Shown: positions 21,115 to 33,770 of the stretch, piece by piece
Position numbering within the stretch: position 1 is the stretch's first letter
Layout of the letters: the number at the start of each line of letters is the position of its first letter
Assembly: GCA_034509735.1 (NCBI GenBank)
Contig: JACGWO010000002.1
Coordinates: forward strand, 29,063,636 to 29,127,635
From: Sesamum alatum
Lineage: Eukaryota; Streptophyta; Magnoliopsida; Lamiales; Pedaliaceae
Reading direction: 5' to 3'
Length of the DNA: 64,000 nucleotides
Position numbers and translations under genes: made by a program
The notes under the pieces: model-generated
Databases searched by the model: none
What the model saw: only the letters and a program-made list of their open reading frames with translations
What the model was told of the DNA's origin: nothing

Positions 21115-24100
21115 ATGTCTAAGAATCCGCACGCTGTAATTATTGAGGCTAATAAATTTGACGGAAAAAACTATAATGATTGGCTGCGAAATTTGAGGAT
21201 TGTCCTCGATTTCGAAAACCAGGCTTACGTTCTGGATAAGCCTCTTCTTGGGATCTTGCCGGAGGGGTCCTCGTCAGAAGAGCGTTTGACATTCAATGAA
21301 TGGCAGAAGGACAACTGCAAGGTCCGCAGCATCATACTGGCATCCATGACTAATGAGATCCAGAAACAGTATGATCGGTTGGATGATGTCAGCTCGATAA
21401 TGCTCCGCATGAAAGACGTTTATGCGGTACTGGACCGGCATATTAGATATGCTGCGACGAAGGCATTTTTCGGAGCTAAGATGATAGAAGGGTTGTCTGT
21501 ACACCAGCATGGAGTGAAGATGCTATCCCTAGTGGAGAAGCTCAAAGACCTTCGAGCTGATCTTGGAAAAGAAATGTACATCGACGTGATCCTTTAGTCT
21601 CTTCCTCCCTCTTTTGACCCGTTTATCGTTAACTATAACATGAATAGGCTTGAAAAAGACCTTCATGAGTTGATGAACATCTTGGTCCAATACGAGGCAA
21701 CGATTGAAAGTCTGCACTGTCGGTATTGGTAGGGGAGGCTTCGACCTCAAGAGCAAAAATCAAAGGGCCGAACGCTGGAGGAGGAAGAAGGGTAAGACTG
21801 AATCAGCCACTGCAAGCACACAGAGCGCTCCTGTTGCCGTGCTGGGCATGGGCAAAGGAAAGAGGAAGGCGGTTCGAAAAAGGATTGCAAAAGATGTTTG
21901 CATATATTATCGTGATAAAGGGCATTGGAATAGGGAGTGTCCTAAACTCCTCTCCAACCAAGGTACATTTGATTTGAGCTTTAACATTATTATTATTCTA
22001 CTCTTGGGTATTGGATACCACCTGCAGAGCTCAAATCTGCAAATGGTTTACAGGTGATGGAAAGGAGTAGAAGGCTAAGACGGAGATGGTTCTAAAGCTA
22101 TGCAATGGCTGGGCTATTACCATAGAAGCTATAGGACTAGTAAGGCTTAGCTATTAGTGATCATGTTAGGATAGAGTTCATAGGTCACTATTATGTAACC
22201 TAGCATGATCAAATTATGTTTTTTTATTGTTGGACAATAAGGATTATATGTTTTTTGATCAATAAAAGTTTCTTTTATTTGACAAAGAATGGTTATTCTT
22301 GTCTGCTAGGTTGTTTGCATAATTGTTTCAATACTATCCCATAATTAGATTATGAATGCCCAAAATAAATGATGAAATGGATAATCAAGATAAACTCATA
22401 GATTTGGCATGCAAAGCTAGGTCACATTCCTCTATATAGGATAAAGAGGTTAGTAGATTCAAGGAGTCTAGAAATAGACAATTTGAGCCTGCTAGCTTGC
22501 AAGTCCTTCATGAGTAGGAAGATGGCCAAGAAGCTCTTTATAGTACAAAGTATGCTTGCTAGTGGTCTATTGGATTAGATCCAATCAAGCATCTGTGGGT
22601 CACTGAATACACAAGACCAGTAGAGGGTTCACAAGTCTAAGGGCTTTTGGAAGGCTCAGGGAATTAGAGTTGAAGTGGGAACCAAACTGGTTGCAAAATT
22701 AACCTTCGATTGGATCGAGTGGTGTGTATTTAGTGGGAGCTCTTGATGTATCTAAATGGGAATGAAATTCTCACTCAGTGGAATTGTTCCTGGAACGCCA
22801 CAATTGAACGGCGTCTCTGATAAAGGAGGAATCGAACCTTGTCGGACATGGTTCGGTCAGTGTTTTCACTGAACTACCTTGGCCCATCTAGGCGTGTTCT
22901 TAAGATACTAGCCAAGTTGTAAAACATGGCACTTTCTAAAGATCATGGCCCATACGCCATATTGGATATGGTATGGCAGCCTGTATCCTATAAAGTACTT
23001 GAATATGTAGGATGGTCTTGCATACGTCAAGGGACTAGTAGGAGGCAAACTAGGTTTACACAGGTTTATGTGTTGTCCTAAGGGAAATTGGATTTCAGAG
23101 GATAACCGGTGTGAGGAGTAGCTCCTTGAGGAATCAAGTAGAGCGACGCCTCAGTATGATATTGCAAACATCATTTGAAATCAAGTTTGCTCACTAACTA
23201 TATTCCATTTCTCCTAAGGATGACCAGAATATCCTAGATACCTGAGAGGTACAGGTTTCTGGGTCAGTCTGGTCAATTGGATTATAATCCAAAAGACATA
23301 AGGAGAAGCAATGTTGGACATTGGATTGAATCAATGGCTTGGAGCCATGTAATTCGACATGGAATTCAAACTAGGTTTGAAACTCTTTACAACTGGAATA
23401 TTCATTTTGATGAGTTCATGCGGGGTATGACTCGATCACTAACGAGCTTTGAAGGTCAGTGGGAGTTTAGTTGTGTTCCTAGTGTTTAAGTGTGTAACGT
23501 CTTATTCATTTGGAATGAATTTAATATGTTAGGAAACACTAAAACACGAACGTTGTTCACGCAATTCTCCATGAAAGGAATTGGATTCCTATATATAGGG
23601 TTATGCTGTCCAAGACTCAGTCAGGGTTGGCTGATGAGGAAGCTCAGATGTTTGACATCCCCTACGTCTTTGCCGTAGGCAACATGGGTATGTTGTTTGG
23701 TGCATTGGACCTGATGTTGTGTATGCTTTGGGCGTAATGATGGAAATCGGGTGTGTACCGAGAAGGCAGTAGACCGTTGTTGAGAACAGTCTTTAATACC
23801 TGAATAAGGATTAAACAAGTGTTCTTGATGCAAGTTCTATGGAGAGTTGATTCTGGAAGGCTATAGCGATACTAGCTTCCAGGATCATGTGAATAATATC
23901 TAGTCTCAGTATGAACATATATTCAGCTTAATGGTAAGGTGGTGGCTTGGAAAGGTTTCAAGCGGGACACCACGACGGACCATGAAAGTTGAATGTATGG
24001 CAACTTTAGAAGTTGCTCCGGAGAATGGTTTGGATGAAAAACCACATCCAATGGTTGGGTGTGGTACCTAGCACGGGCTAGCCAGAAGTTACCTTGCAGG

Positions 24101-24318
24101 ATAACAACATGGCTGTAGCGCAAGCTATAGGACCGAGATCTCATCACGAATCCAGAAAAATTCTTAGACAGTACCATCTGCTTGGAGCAATGGTATGAAG
24201 AGGTGCGGTTGGACCGCATCATCTCGGCAGAAATAAGATAGACCCATGAGATCGAGCCGGATATCATAGATTACTCATACTCAAATAAGTCTGAGCGACA
24301 TGGGTGATTGGCTTTAGG
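21115..24318 (+). pseudogene. element D gag-pol, heavily degenerate
   Basis: Gag is open for 160 codons from ATG 21115 (MSKNPHAV) to TAG 21595-21597, where relatives have CAG. The gag tail and knuckle follow in another frame (21704-22057); the knuckle reads CIYYRDKGHWNREC, so the second zinc cysteine is Tyr. After this only islands survive: a protease remnant near 22010, pre-integrase WHAKLGHI near 22400, integrase NGVSD near 22810, reverse transcriptase scraps near 23410-23600, and RNase H with DNN near 24100 and HHESRKILRQYHLL near 24140. The end GDWL precedes TAG near 24316. No YVDD motif was found. Pol is about 0.9 kb shorter than in E. Confidence 0.85.
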
Positions 24319-24320
24319 TC

Positions 24321-24330
24321 AAGTGGGAGA
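24321..24330 (+). other. polypurine tract, element D
   Basis: AAGTGGGAGA one base before the 3' LTR. It primes plus-strand DNA in the family. The same tract is at 50158-50167 (E) and 39188-39197 (C) on the minus strand. Confidence 0.8.
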
Positions 24331-24331
24331 T

Positions 24332-26557
24332 TGTTAGAATAGGTGACATGAAAGCCAATTGGATTGGCGGTTTTGGGTTCTATTTAGCAATCTTTATTAA
24401 AGTAATATTGACTCGATGAATATATTAAGTATTCATCCTTGGCAGTATTTGTTTGTTGTGCTTACTAATTACGTTAAACGACGTTTTAACGTCACAACAA
24501 ATGCCCATAGACTAATTGGATAACCCATGTAGTTGAGTTGCACATTGAATGGCAGCTATGAAACCAACTTCTGAGGGTTGGTCTGAAAAGTTCCAAGTTG
24601 AGGACCTCGAGACAGGGCATCGATGGTCTTACAAAGACTTGCACTAAGGATTGCATTCATTGGATGAGTGTCGTGTTTCATCGGTGATAGACGTTGGACG
24701 TCTATGCAATATTAGTAGGTTAGTTGATAAGGGTGTTAGCTGACTGAACTGACTCGCGGAATCGTCATATGGAAGCCTTGGAGGCTTGGTCGGTATGACT
24801 GGAATTCCCAACTCCGATTAGTCCTCGAACTTGAGGAATCATGGCAGTCACATGTATATGAAGGCTGTATCTAGGGTCTAGCAAGAGATGTCCGTATCTG
24901 GGATACGTTCATCATAAGCTTTATCCCGTGCAGTCGAAATATGTATTGAGGACGGTGGATACCAACATAGGATCCGTCACCTGTCAGAATATGACAGTCG
25001 AGTCTCCTATGCGCTCTGAGATGGTTTTAAGCTCTTTAAGTCTGTGGCCACAACGATTGGTCGAGTAGGGAAATGGTTTCCTACGTCAATCAATAGAGCA
25101 AACGTGTCTCGAGTTGTTGAGCATAGTTGTCTAGTCCAGGATTGGAACCGACACCCAATTCCATGCCCTAGACTTAGACCGGGAGACGGATGATGGAAGA
25201 ACCGTACTCGTATGGAACTCGGGAACCTAAATGTTCACGCCAACATTCACCTAGTCTCTAGTGCCATGGACCGTTGTTAGACGGCCACCAAATGGTGACG
25301 GGCGTTTTTCGATTAATGGTTAATTGACAAATAGTTAATTAAATTTTGATTTCATTGACCAATTGTGTTGGACACAAGCCCAAGTCTAGCTGAGGGTGAA
25401 CCTAAAGGGTCACACACAAATCACAATGGAATTGGTAGAATTAATTTGGAATTAATTCTAAAAGAAGCGAATTAATTTAATTGGATTAAATTAATTGAAG
25501 GAGAAAAATAAATGATTGGATCATTTATTGGGAAATCCATTCAATGGATGGTCCAAGAATTAGTTAATTGGATTAGTTAATTTTTGGACTTAGAGCCTTT
25601 AAATTCATTGGTTTAATTTATCGGGTTTGGATTAATTAATTGATTGGATCAATTAATTAGAGTTCGGACTTATGTTTATTTACTTGGATTAAATAAACTT
25701 ATGGGCTTCAATTGGATTGAGATTAATTAGATCAATTAATGCCCAATGGACTTTTTTTGGACTTAATTTAATTATATTAAATAAAACTCCAAGACTAGTA
25801 GTCCTAGTCCATGCAAAAATTCAATTTATAGCGAGTGAAGGAAGAATTAAAATCTTCCACATGTGAGGCACATGTAACCAGGATTTATATGATTTGGTGG
25901 GTGGTTTTATTTGCTATAATGTTGCATGTTTATGTAGAGAGTGGTGAGTGTATGTAGGTTGCTTTGGAAGTTAACCATAGAAGTTGAATTTTGAATTCAA
26001 CAACTCTACATACACAAAACCACTCACATAACTTGAATGGTTTTGGTTTTGCACGAATTTTTCCATCAAAATACTCTCCAAAATTCTCTGAAAAACTCTC
26101 ATTTTTTGTGTTCATGCCTTTTGGAAAGGAATGAACTAAAAACATTCCAAAAGGCACTAAACAATAGTGTTGTTTTGGAAGTGCTTCTTCTTCTTTTCTC
26201 TACTTCTATCTAGCAATAGATTAGAGATCTATTCTATAGTGTGGTGTGGAAAAATTAGAGGAGTTCTATGTTGAATTCTCAAGTGCACGGAAGGAGAAAC
26301 GGAAAGGAAACAACGCACGTACCAGTTATACGTGTAGTAAACAAAAAGGTAGGTTTTCTTTACATTTTCATGTATCTTTTTGTTTTCTTCCTTAGGCCAC
26401 ATGTCCAGCATCTTCTCCTTCTTTATTTATGCTATGACAAACACCGAATGCCCGGGAACTTCAAAGGAAACACCCCATTGAACCCGTTTCAAATTTATGC
26501 TTTAAATTAACGTTTTTAAGCTTTCATTGTGTTCTCGGGCCGTACCCAATTCTTTCA
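24332..26557 (+). repeat. 3' LTR of element D
   Basis: 2226 bp, about 85 bp longer than the 5' LTR. Part of this is extra T/C-rich sequence around 26170-26240 that is absent near 18895. It ends CTTTCA and is followed by TSD GGGCC. Confidence 0.9.
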
Positions 26558-26562
26558 GGGCC
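26558..26562. repeat. 5-bp TSD of element D, right copy
   Basis: GGGCC, identical to 17066-17070. Confidence 0.9.
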
Positions 26563-28284
26563 AGCGTCGGTATCTTAACTGCCGGCTCCAATACAGTCAG
26601 TGCCCACAGTCACCACTGATGTTCTCGTTCTCCGTAGGTCAGCTAGAGAGTCATGACCTCCTATAAGATACGGCTTTCTAAACATGACCAGTTTGTTGGA
26701 TAAGGATCCTAAGACATACGGGGAAGCGATGTCTGACATCGACTCCGGGAGATGGCTTGAGGCCATGAAAACCGAAATGGACTCCGTGAATGAGAACAAA
26801 GTCTGGACACATGTATACCCGCCCAAAGGGGTTAAGCCAGTTGGCTGCAAATGGGTCTATAAGCGCAAACTTGGCATTGATGGAGAAGTCACAACCTTAA
26901 AGGCTAGGCTAGTAGCAAAAGGGTACACTTAACGACCCGGGGTCAATTTTGAGGACACCTACTCGCCAGTAGCCATGGCTAAGTCCATTCAGATCCTGCT
27001 TGCCATAGCAGCATGGTATGACTATGAGATATGGTAGATCGACGTGAAAACAACCTTCCTCAATGGTTTCGTTGAGGAAGAGATCTACATGGATCAGCCG
27101 GAGGGTTTTCACGGTCACCGGAGAAGAACATAAAGTCTGTCGTCTCCAAAAGTCCATCTATGGCCTCAAACAAGCATCCCGAAGTTGGAACATTCGCTTT
27201 GACAAAGTCATACGGGGTTATGATTTAATCAAAAATGAATCCGACCCTTGTGTATACAAGAAGGTCAGTGGGAGCTCTATAGTGTTCCTAGTGCTTTATG
27301 TAGATGACATTCTACTCATAGGAAATGACGTGAGAATGTTGGGTAACACAAAAAGCATGGTTATTAACTCAGTTTTCCATGAAGGATTTGGGTGAAGCCT
27401 CCTACATTCTTGGCATCCAGATTGTCAGTGACAGATCTGAAAGAATGTTAGGACTAACCCAAAACTCGTATATGGAGAGAGTCCTGAAAAGGTTTTGGAT
27501 GGACGACTCCAAACGAGGATTCCTTCCAATTAGGAATGGGTTCAAGTTGTCCAAGAAACAGTCTCCGCAGACTGATGAGGAACTTGAAAAGATGAAAATC
27601 ATTCCCTATGCTTCTGCCGTAGGAAACATCCAATATGTGGTCCACCCCACTAGACCTGACATCGCGTACGCCTTAAGCGTATTGAGAATATATCAGTCTT
27701 GTACAGGAGAGGCACATTGGAATGCGGTCAAGGGCATCCTTAAGTACCTAAGGAGGACTAAGGAAATGTTCCTAGTCTATGGCAGTGGAGAACTAATCCT
27801 AGAAGGCTTTAGCGATGCTAGCTTCCAAGAAGATGACGATGATGCCAAGTCTCAACCAGGTTATGTATTCAGGCTCAATGGACGAGTGGTAGCATGGAAA
27901 AGTTCCAAGCAAGCAACCACTGCTGATTCCACTACTGAGGCCAAATACATAGCAGCTTCAGAAGCTGCGAAAGAAACGGTTTGGATGAGAAACTATATCC
28001 AAGTGTCGGGTGTGGTGCCTAGCATCGCCGAGCCCGTTGTCATCTTTTGTGATAACAACGGAGCCATAGCGCAAGCAAAGGAACCGAGAGCCCATCACCG
28101 ATCCAAACACATTTTTAGACACTACCACCTTCTAAGAGAAATGGTAGGAAGAGGTGACGTTCGGATGGACCGAGTCAACTCAGCAGACAACACAGCAGAT
28201 CTGCTGACAAAGCCTATATCGCAGAGCGCTCATACGCAACATCTTGACAAGATGGGGATTAGGCATATGGGCGATTGGCTTTAA
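26563..28284 (+). pseudogene. element B pol, second part (reverse transcriptase and RNase H)
   Basis: Resumes immediately after the right TSD of D. Piece 26684-26932 has the N-terminal part of the reverse transcriptase (PVGCKWVYKRK) and ends at TAA where E has CAA. Piece 27063-27395 has SIYGLKQASRSWN and the catalytic YVDD. Piece 27379-28284 contains the rest through RNase H, with GFSDASF, TTEAKYIAASEAAKE and IFCDNNGAIAQA, and ends GDWL then TAA. Frameshifts separate the pieces near 27100 and 27370. Confidence 0.88.
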
Positions 28285-28300
28285 AGGTCAAGTAGAAGAT

Positions 28301-30309
28301 TATTAGAATAGGTGACCATGTAGCCAATCTTGGTAGGTGAATTGTAACCTATGTCTGAACAATTTCGAAGTTTTTGATAAAACCTTGATGAATAAGAAAC
28401 TGAAAATTCATTTGGCACATACTTTGTCTGTGTTCACTTTATCTGCTTTATAACTGTTGGCTACACAAACAAAGCCCACAGACTAAAATCGCATTTTCGG
28501 GGACTGGGACTACACTTGCAGGTAGGTCCATGAAATCAGTTCTGCCGAATCAGTCAGGAAATCTCCAAGTCAAGGAATCTAGAAAATGGGTACCAAGATT
28601 CTACTTGAGACTTGCACTAAGCATCTGCTGTCGTGTTTCATCAACGGGTGACGAGGGTCGTCTAAGCAGTGTTAGTGCGTCGGCCTGCTAGGGAGCGGCT
28701 GACTGAGGTGACTCGCGGGACCTGTCTTACGGAGGACCTTGAGTAGGGTCGACTAGGTATGACGTGAGTTCCCGGTTCCAACGGTACAGGTCAAATCCTT
28801 TGAATTGAGGAATTGTTAAGTTTACCTGCACATCGAGACTGTATCTTAGGTATGGTGAGAGATTACCAAAATGCATTTGAGTAGTCATAAGCCATATCAA
28901 GTGCAGCCACATGGTATACAATGTGACAGTAGTTTCCAAGAAAGGATCTGTCTCCTGTCAAAAGGTGTTGATAGTTGTGTCTCACAATACTCTGTGTCTT
29001 GCTTCTAAAATCTGTGGCCACAGTAACAAAACAGAAGGGAAGGATTCCCTGCGGCGTTTGGTAAAGGACAGACCGACACTTAGGTCCAAAATGGGTACCT
29101 ACATAATCCGTGCCCTAAACACTAAGTGGTGAGACCGTAGACAGAAGGATAGATGTACTGTAGAGCCTAAATGTTCATCCCCGCGCATATTCACCTAGTC
29201 TCGAGTGCCACTGACTGTTGCTAGACGGCCACCCATGGTGACGGGCGGATTTTAGGAATTCAACCAAGTCTAGCTGAAGGTGAACCTAAAGAGTCACACA
29301 TAATCTGTACACATGACGTATTTAATTTGCAATTAAATATTTGGAGAAATGGAACGATTAAATTGAATTTAATCAAGTCCTTCTTTTCTTGGAAGAAATT
29401 AGATCCTTTTATTAGTTGAAAGGAATTTATCTAATAAATTAGATTTATTGGAAATTAATTTAATGGGCTTGGAATAAATATTTATATTTGATATATTTAT
29501 TTATTGCCTTTAGGATTATTTAAATGAGATTTAAATATTCCATTAAATTAATCAATGGTTGAGATTAAAGAGAGAAATCAATGGCTAAGATTGGTTTGAC
29601 CAAGAAAGCTAGTAATTGACTAGGATTTGACCTAGTCAAATCCCATTCAAGGAGGAGTCTTCAAAGAGTAGGAATTAGAAGAGGAATAGGATTCCTCCTC
29701 TATAAATACTCCTAAGTGTCCTCTTTGGAAGAGATGATGAAATACTTGAAGCACGCACACACACACACACACACTTCGGCCCTCTCCTCTCTCTCGCTCT
29801 CTCGGCCGAGCACTCTCTCCCTCTCTTCCAAGAAACTCTTTCTTGTTCTTTTGTTTTACAATTGAACACTAAGGAGGATTGATCTCGTTAATCAATAACA
29901 TTCGATCGATCCGTCCTCTCCAAAACATACACTTGTTCTTTCGTTAGCACGAAGATCAAGATACGTGGGCGAATTGCGTGTACGAATTAGAGGGTCACCC
30001 GTTCGAGATCTTGGAGAAAAATGGGGAACAACGCGAGTACCGGCTCGAAGACGAAAATGTCAATCAGTAGGTTTCCGATTTATGTTTTCGTCCCTTTTTC
30101 TTTTAAACCCTATGGCCTCCATGAAACTTTTTTATGCTTTTATTATTCATGAGATACACCGAATGCCCAGGAGATTCAAGGGAACACCCCTTGAATGTGT
30201 TTAATTTTATATCGTTTATGCATGTTTAAATTCTTGCAATTTTAATTATCCCGCGCTTCCGCATTCGCGCCACTCCCGGGCCGATCCACATGCCTTTGCT
30301 AGGCTTTCA
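28301..30309 (+). repeat. 3' LTR of element B
   Basis: 2009 bp. The second base of the terminus is changed (TATTAGAATAGG). It has the CCATGG-type block at 29208-29238 (first box changed to CCACTG), a TATA box at 29701-29708 and a perfect LTR-end hairpin at 30175-30195, and ends CTTTCA before TSD AGGCA. Confidence 0.92.
30175..30195 (+). other. LTR-end hairpin, 3' LTR of B
   Basis: Arms TTCAAGGG and CCCTTGAA, perfect, around AACAC. Confidence 0.7.
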
Positions 30310-30314
30310 AGGCA
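30310..30314. repeat. 5-bp TSD of element B, right copy
   Basis: AGGCA, identical to 10689-10693. Confidence 0.9.
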
Positions 30315-30412
30315 CCCCCTGGTCCATCAAAATTGACGTTACTATTAAGAAGAATACGAATTTTCTGCTAGCCCATCTCCTGATCCTTCAAACAAAACCA
30401 GGATGTATATGT
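30315..30412 (+). pseudogene. kinesin relic, right half
   Basis: Continues the codon frame interrupted at 10693: the last codon before B encodes Ala, and the first after the duplicated AGGCA gives PPGPSKLTLLLRRI, as expected for a kinesin tail (a Pro-rich P-x-PSK-x-x-x-x-LRRI segment). Beyond about 30360 the frame is broken by a small indel; another frame gives SPSPDPSNKTR. The stretch is cut at 30412 by a solo LTR. I could not recognise any continuation after that LTR. Confidence 0.6.
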
Positions 30413-32630
30413 TGTTAGAATAGGTGACCAGAAAGCCAATAGGTTTGGCGATTTGTAACCTATCTAACAACTTGATGTTAATGTAATATTATTATGTGAT
30501 GAATAAGATGAGTATTCGTCACCAATGGTACCTTCTTTGTTGCGCTCATCTTACATTTGTTAAAACGGTGTTTAACTTATATCGCAACAAAGCCCACAGA
30601 CCATGGATAACAACTCGTGCAGTTGGGCCACGCATTGGATGGTGGTCATGAAACCAACTGATTAAGAGTTGGGTCTGAAACATTCCAAGTCGAGGACCTC
30701 GAGACAGGGCATCAAGAGTCCTATTGAGACTTGCGTCAGGAGTTGTGTTCATTGGATGAGTGCCGTGTTTCATCCTGCGACAGGCGTGGGACGCCTACAC
30801 GATCTTGATGGGTTGGTCAACTGGGCTTGAGCCGACTGGACTGACTCGCGGGGATCATCATATGGAAGCCTTGGAGGCTTGGTCTGTATGATTGGTTTTC
30901 CCCGGTTCCGATAGTACGGGAGTAATCCTCAGACTTCAGGGATCATGGCAGTCGCGTGCACATGACGGTTGTATCTTGGATCTGGCGAGAGGTAATCATT
31001 CTGTAAGATGATTATCATAAGCCTTGTCCAGTGCAGTCAGAATGTGTAGCGAGGACGGTGGATTCCAAGAAGAGGATCTGTCCCCTGTCAGTATGTGACA
31101 GAGGTATCGCCTATGCACTTAGAGACACGTTCATGCTGTTTGAAGCTGTGGCCACAGTGGTTGGTGGAACAGGGAATGGTTTCCTGTGTCGAGCAATGAA
31201 GCATACGTGGTCTCGAGTATTAAAGCATAGATGCCTAGTCAAGGATGGGAACCGACGCCCAATTCCATACCGTAGACTAAGGCTGGGAGACGGTAGACGG
31301 AAGGATCGTACCCGTACGGAAGGTGCCTAAATGTTCACACCAATTCACCTAGTCTCTAGTGCCATGGACCGTTGCTAGACGACCAGTCATGGTAACGGGC
31401 CCTTGTGGGACACGGGCCCAAGTCTAGCTGAGGGTGAACCTAATGGGTCACACACAAATCACCGAGCAGGTTGAGAGATCGACTTGGAGTCAATCTCGAA
31501 GGATAAATAAGTAATTGGATTACTTAAAGGAAAGTCCATTGGATGGATGGGGCGATATTGTATCGGGTTTTCATTTAATCGGTAAATTGGATTTTCGATT
31601 AAATATGGAAAGTTGAGACGTTGGATCCTTTAATTGGATTAAAAGATCAACGAGGATAATTTAAATGGACATTAAATTGGATTTAATGTTGGGTTTGTCA
31701 TAATTGGATTACGATAAAACTCGGTCCGTTAAATTTACCCGAGAGGAGAAATAATTCCTAATTTGGAATAGGAAGAAGTTGGACTTCTTCCCTTAATTAA
31801 ACATGGCCGACATGCTCCCTTGGAGGAAGCAAAATCATCCATGTTTCATGCTAGGTGGTATGTTGACTTATCTCTTTTGGAAAGAGACAAATCAACTCCA
31901 ATCAAGCTCTTCCCTTTAGTATGATTTGATCATACTATAAATTTTGGTAGGCTTGATTGAATAATTGATGGTGATTGATTGGAATGAATCTTGACATCCT
32001 TGGATGAACCTAGACACATTCCAATAATCACATTAATTATGTATATATATGAGAATATACAACACCAAGCATAAGTGATTCATTATTCATCTTTTTCTAG
32101 GAAAAAGAGAAGACAAAATCCCTCTCCTCTCTCTCAACTCTCAGCCTTCTCTCCCTCTCCTACACTTGTGTTCTTCACTTAATTTTGAATCAAGAAGAAG
32201 AACAAAATAAGTTTAAGAGAGCACTGAAACATAGTGTTCTTCTCTTAAACCGATTCCTTCTTAAACCCATACTTTTCTAGCAAGAAGAACGTGTGTTTCT
32301 TCCGATGTGGTGTGGATCACCTTTGGAGAATCCATACGTTTGGATTTTGTGAGCATTCCGGAGAAGGAACAACGCAAGTAGCCGGGAGCATACGCTAAAC
32401 AATCAAAGGTAACGGTTTATTACGTTTTGATTGATTATATATATTTATCTATGCCCTATGTGTTTAATATTCATTTCTAATATTTACACATCCTACATCG
32501 AACGCCCGGTTGAGCACCCAAGGGCACAACCCTTGGGATTCGTAATTTATTTAAATTAGATTTAAATTTACGCTATTTCCTAGCTTTCTCGCTTTCGCTC
32601 GCGCTCCCAGGCGGATCCGCTTGTCCTTCA
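30413..32630 (+). repeat. solo LTR, family of element A
   Basis: 2218 bp from TGTTAGAATAGGTGACC to GTCCTTCA. No primer-binding site follows and no polypurine tract precedes, so it is a solo LTR left by LTR-LTR recombination. Flanks are TATGT (30408-30412) and TGTGT (32631-32635), a 5-bp TSD with one mismatch. The CCATGG-type block is at 31362-31392 (second box CAGTCATGG) and the LTR-end hairpin at 32517-32537. Confidence 0.88.
32517..32537 (+). other. LTR-end hairpin, solo LTR 30413-32630
   Basis: Arms CCCAAGGG and CCCTTGGG, perfect, around CACAA. Confidence 0.65.
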
Positions 32631-32811
32631 TGTGTACTATTTTTTCTCCGCTTTTACTATAAAAATCTACAAATATAAGATCATAAATCTTTATATGTTG
32701 TCTATTGTTTTTTAGATATTTTGAATTTCGCTATCTCTTCTTCAAGAACACGAAGGTATGTATTTAATAATTCAATTGGAAATATTTTTTTCCCTATACC
32801 ATTTTTTAAAA
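32631..32811. other. AT-rich spacer with an exon-like scrap
   Basis: A T-rich tract ending TTTTTTAG (about 32714) is followed by a ~40-bp open stretch and then GTATGT at 32756. This looks like a small exon between splice sites, but I cannot name a protein. Confidence 0.2.
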
Positions 32812-33770
32812 AGGGTAAAAAGCAATTTACCCCCCTGTGTTTTTCAAAAAAAGATTAACCCCCCCTGTAATAAATTAATTAGCAAAAAACTCCCCTGTAA
32901 AAAATATAAATAGACAAACTACCCCTTGACATCATGAGTGTACCATACGCGCCCATTTTCATTTTTTTTTAATAAGACACTTACATTTATACCCTTTATC
33001 ATTAAATGTAGGATCTTAATTAGTTAAAATCAACGATTTAGATTTTATCGCTTTAACTAAAAATAATTAACCTATTTAAATATGCAAATAAACAAATAAA
33101 TATAAATAAATATATCTAAAAATTATATAATACTAAATATTTTATATAAAATAAATTAAATTAAAATTGTGAAAAATAAAAAATAAAAATTGAAAACAGT
33201 CTTTCCCTGCCCATGCCTCCCCCGATGGCAACCCGCTCCCCCCTTCCCGACAGCCCACCTCCCTCCGTCCTCAGCCCACGCTGTCGCCATCATCTTCTTT
33301 CACCGCCCTCATCGCTGCTGCCACCCCTCTCTGTCGCGATCCTCTTTCCCTTTCTCCTTTAGCTAACGCCTCTTTCTCGATTCCCCTCAGCCCCCAACCC
33401 GCCAATCGCCCTTAGCTCCTCATCTCGCCGTCCTTCCCGATTCCCTCAGCTCCTCGTTGTCCCATTCTCTCTCATTATATCTTCATATATATTAGTTGTC
33501 TATATATATTACATATATATAATTTTAATTATATATACAATTCTTAATCTAAACTGTTGTATATTGAATCTGGACCACACATTTGGATCAAAGAAAATAT
33601 AGACAGTTGATTCATATAAAGTATAACCAATCGTTAATAAACAAGGGTATTTTTGTTATTTTATACAAAAAAATAAAAATATGTGCATCATTGGGGCGTG
33701 TATCATAATTCCAACCTTTGGGGGTAGTTTTCCTATTTCTTTTTTTTACATGGGGGTTATTAATTCAACT
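32812..33770. mobile_element. possible non-autonomous DNA transposon with diverged inverted ends
   Basis: The left end has three spaced copies of an AACCCCCCTGT-like phrase (32828-32900). The inverse-complement phrase is at the right end (33715-33762). The left stretch 32885-32975 and the reverse complement of 33665-33762 align loosely, including AAACTACCCC and a CGCCC block. The centre has a pyrimidine-rich, GC-richer tract (33205-33480). No TSD identified. Confidence 0.35.

Larger units (their letters stand above)
17071..26557 (+). mobile_element. Ty1/copia element D nested in the pol of B
   Basis: Perfect TSD (GGGCC). 5' LTR 17071-19211, PBS 19213-19224, leader to 21114, gag-pol relic 21115-24318, polypurine tract 24321-24330, 3' LTR 24332-26557. 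Its LTRs differ by about 5-6% over the first 190 bp by eye. Its LTR family differs from B, C and E, although the termini and conserved blocks are shared; element G at the right edge is its closest relative here. Confidence 0.92.
10694..30309 (+). mobile_element. Ty1/copia element B, full length with nested insertion
   Basis: Flanked by a perfect 5-bp TSD (AGGCA). Parts: 5' LTR 10694-12706, PBS 12708-12719, leader to 14896, gag-pol 14897-17070, then element D (17071-26557) with its own TSD, rest of pol 26563-28284, 3' LTR 28301-30309. Without D and its TSD copy the element is about 10.1 kb. The two LTRs differ by roughly 6-7% over the first ~220 bp by eye, so it is older than C and E. The coding region carries at least two frameshifts or deletions and several nonsense codons. 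Confidence 0.93.

Noticed and set aside
23490..23833. Short frames around the D reverse transcriptase relic (23490-23678 plus, 23621-23833 minus)
   Set aside because: They do not follow the pol frame; only scattered islands of pol similarity survive there.
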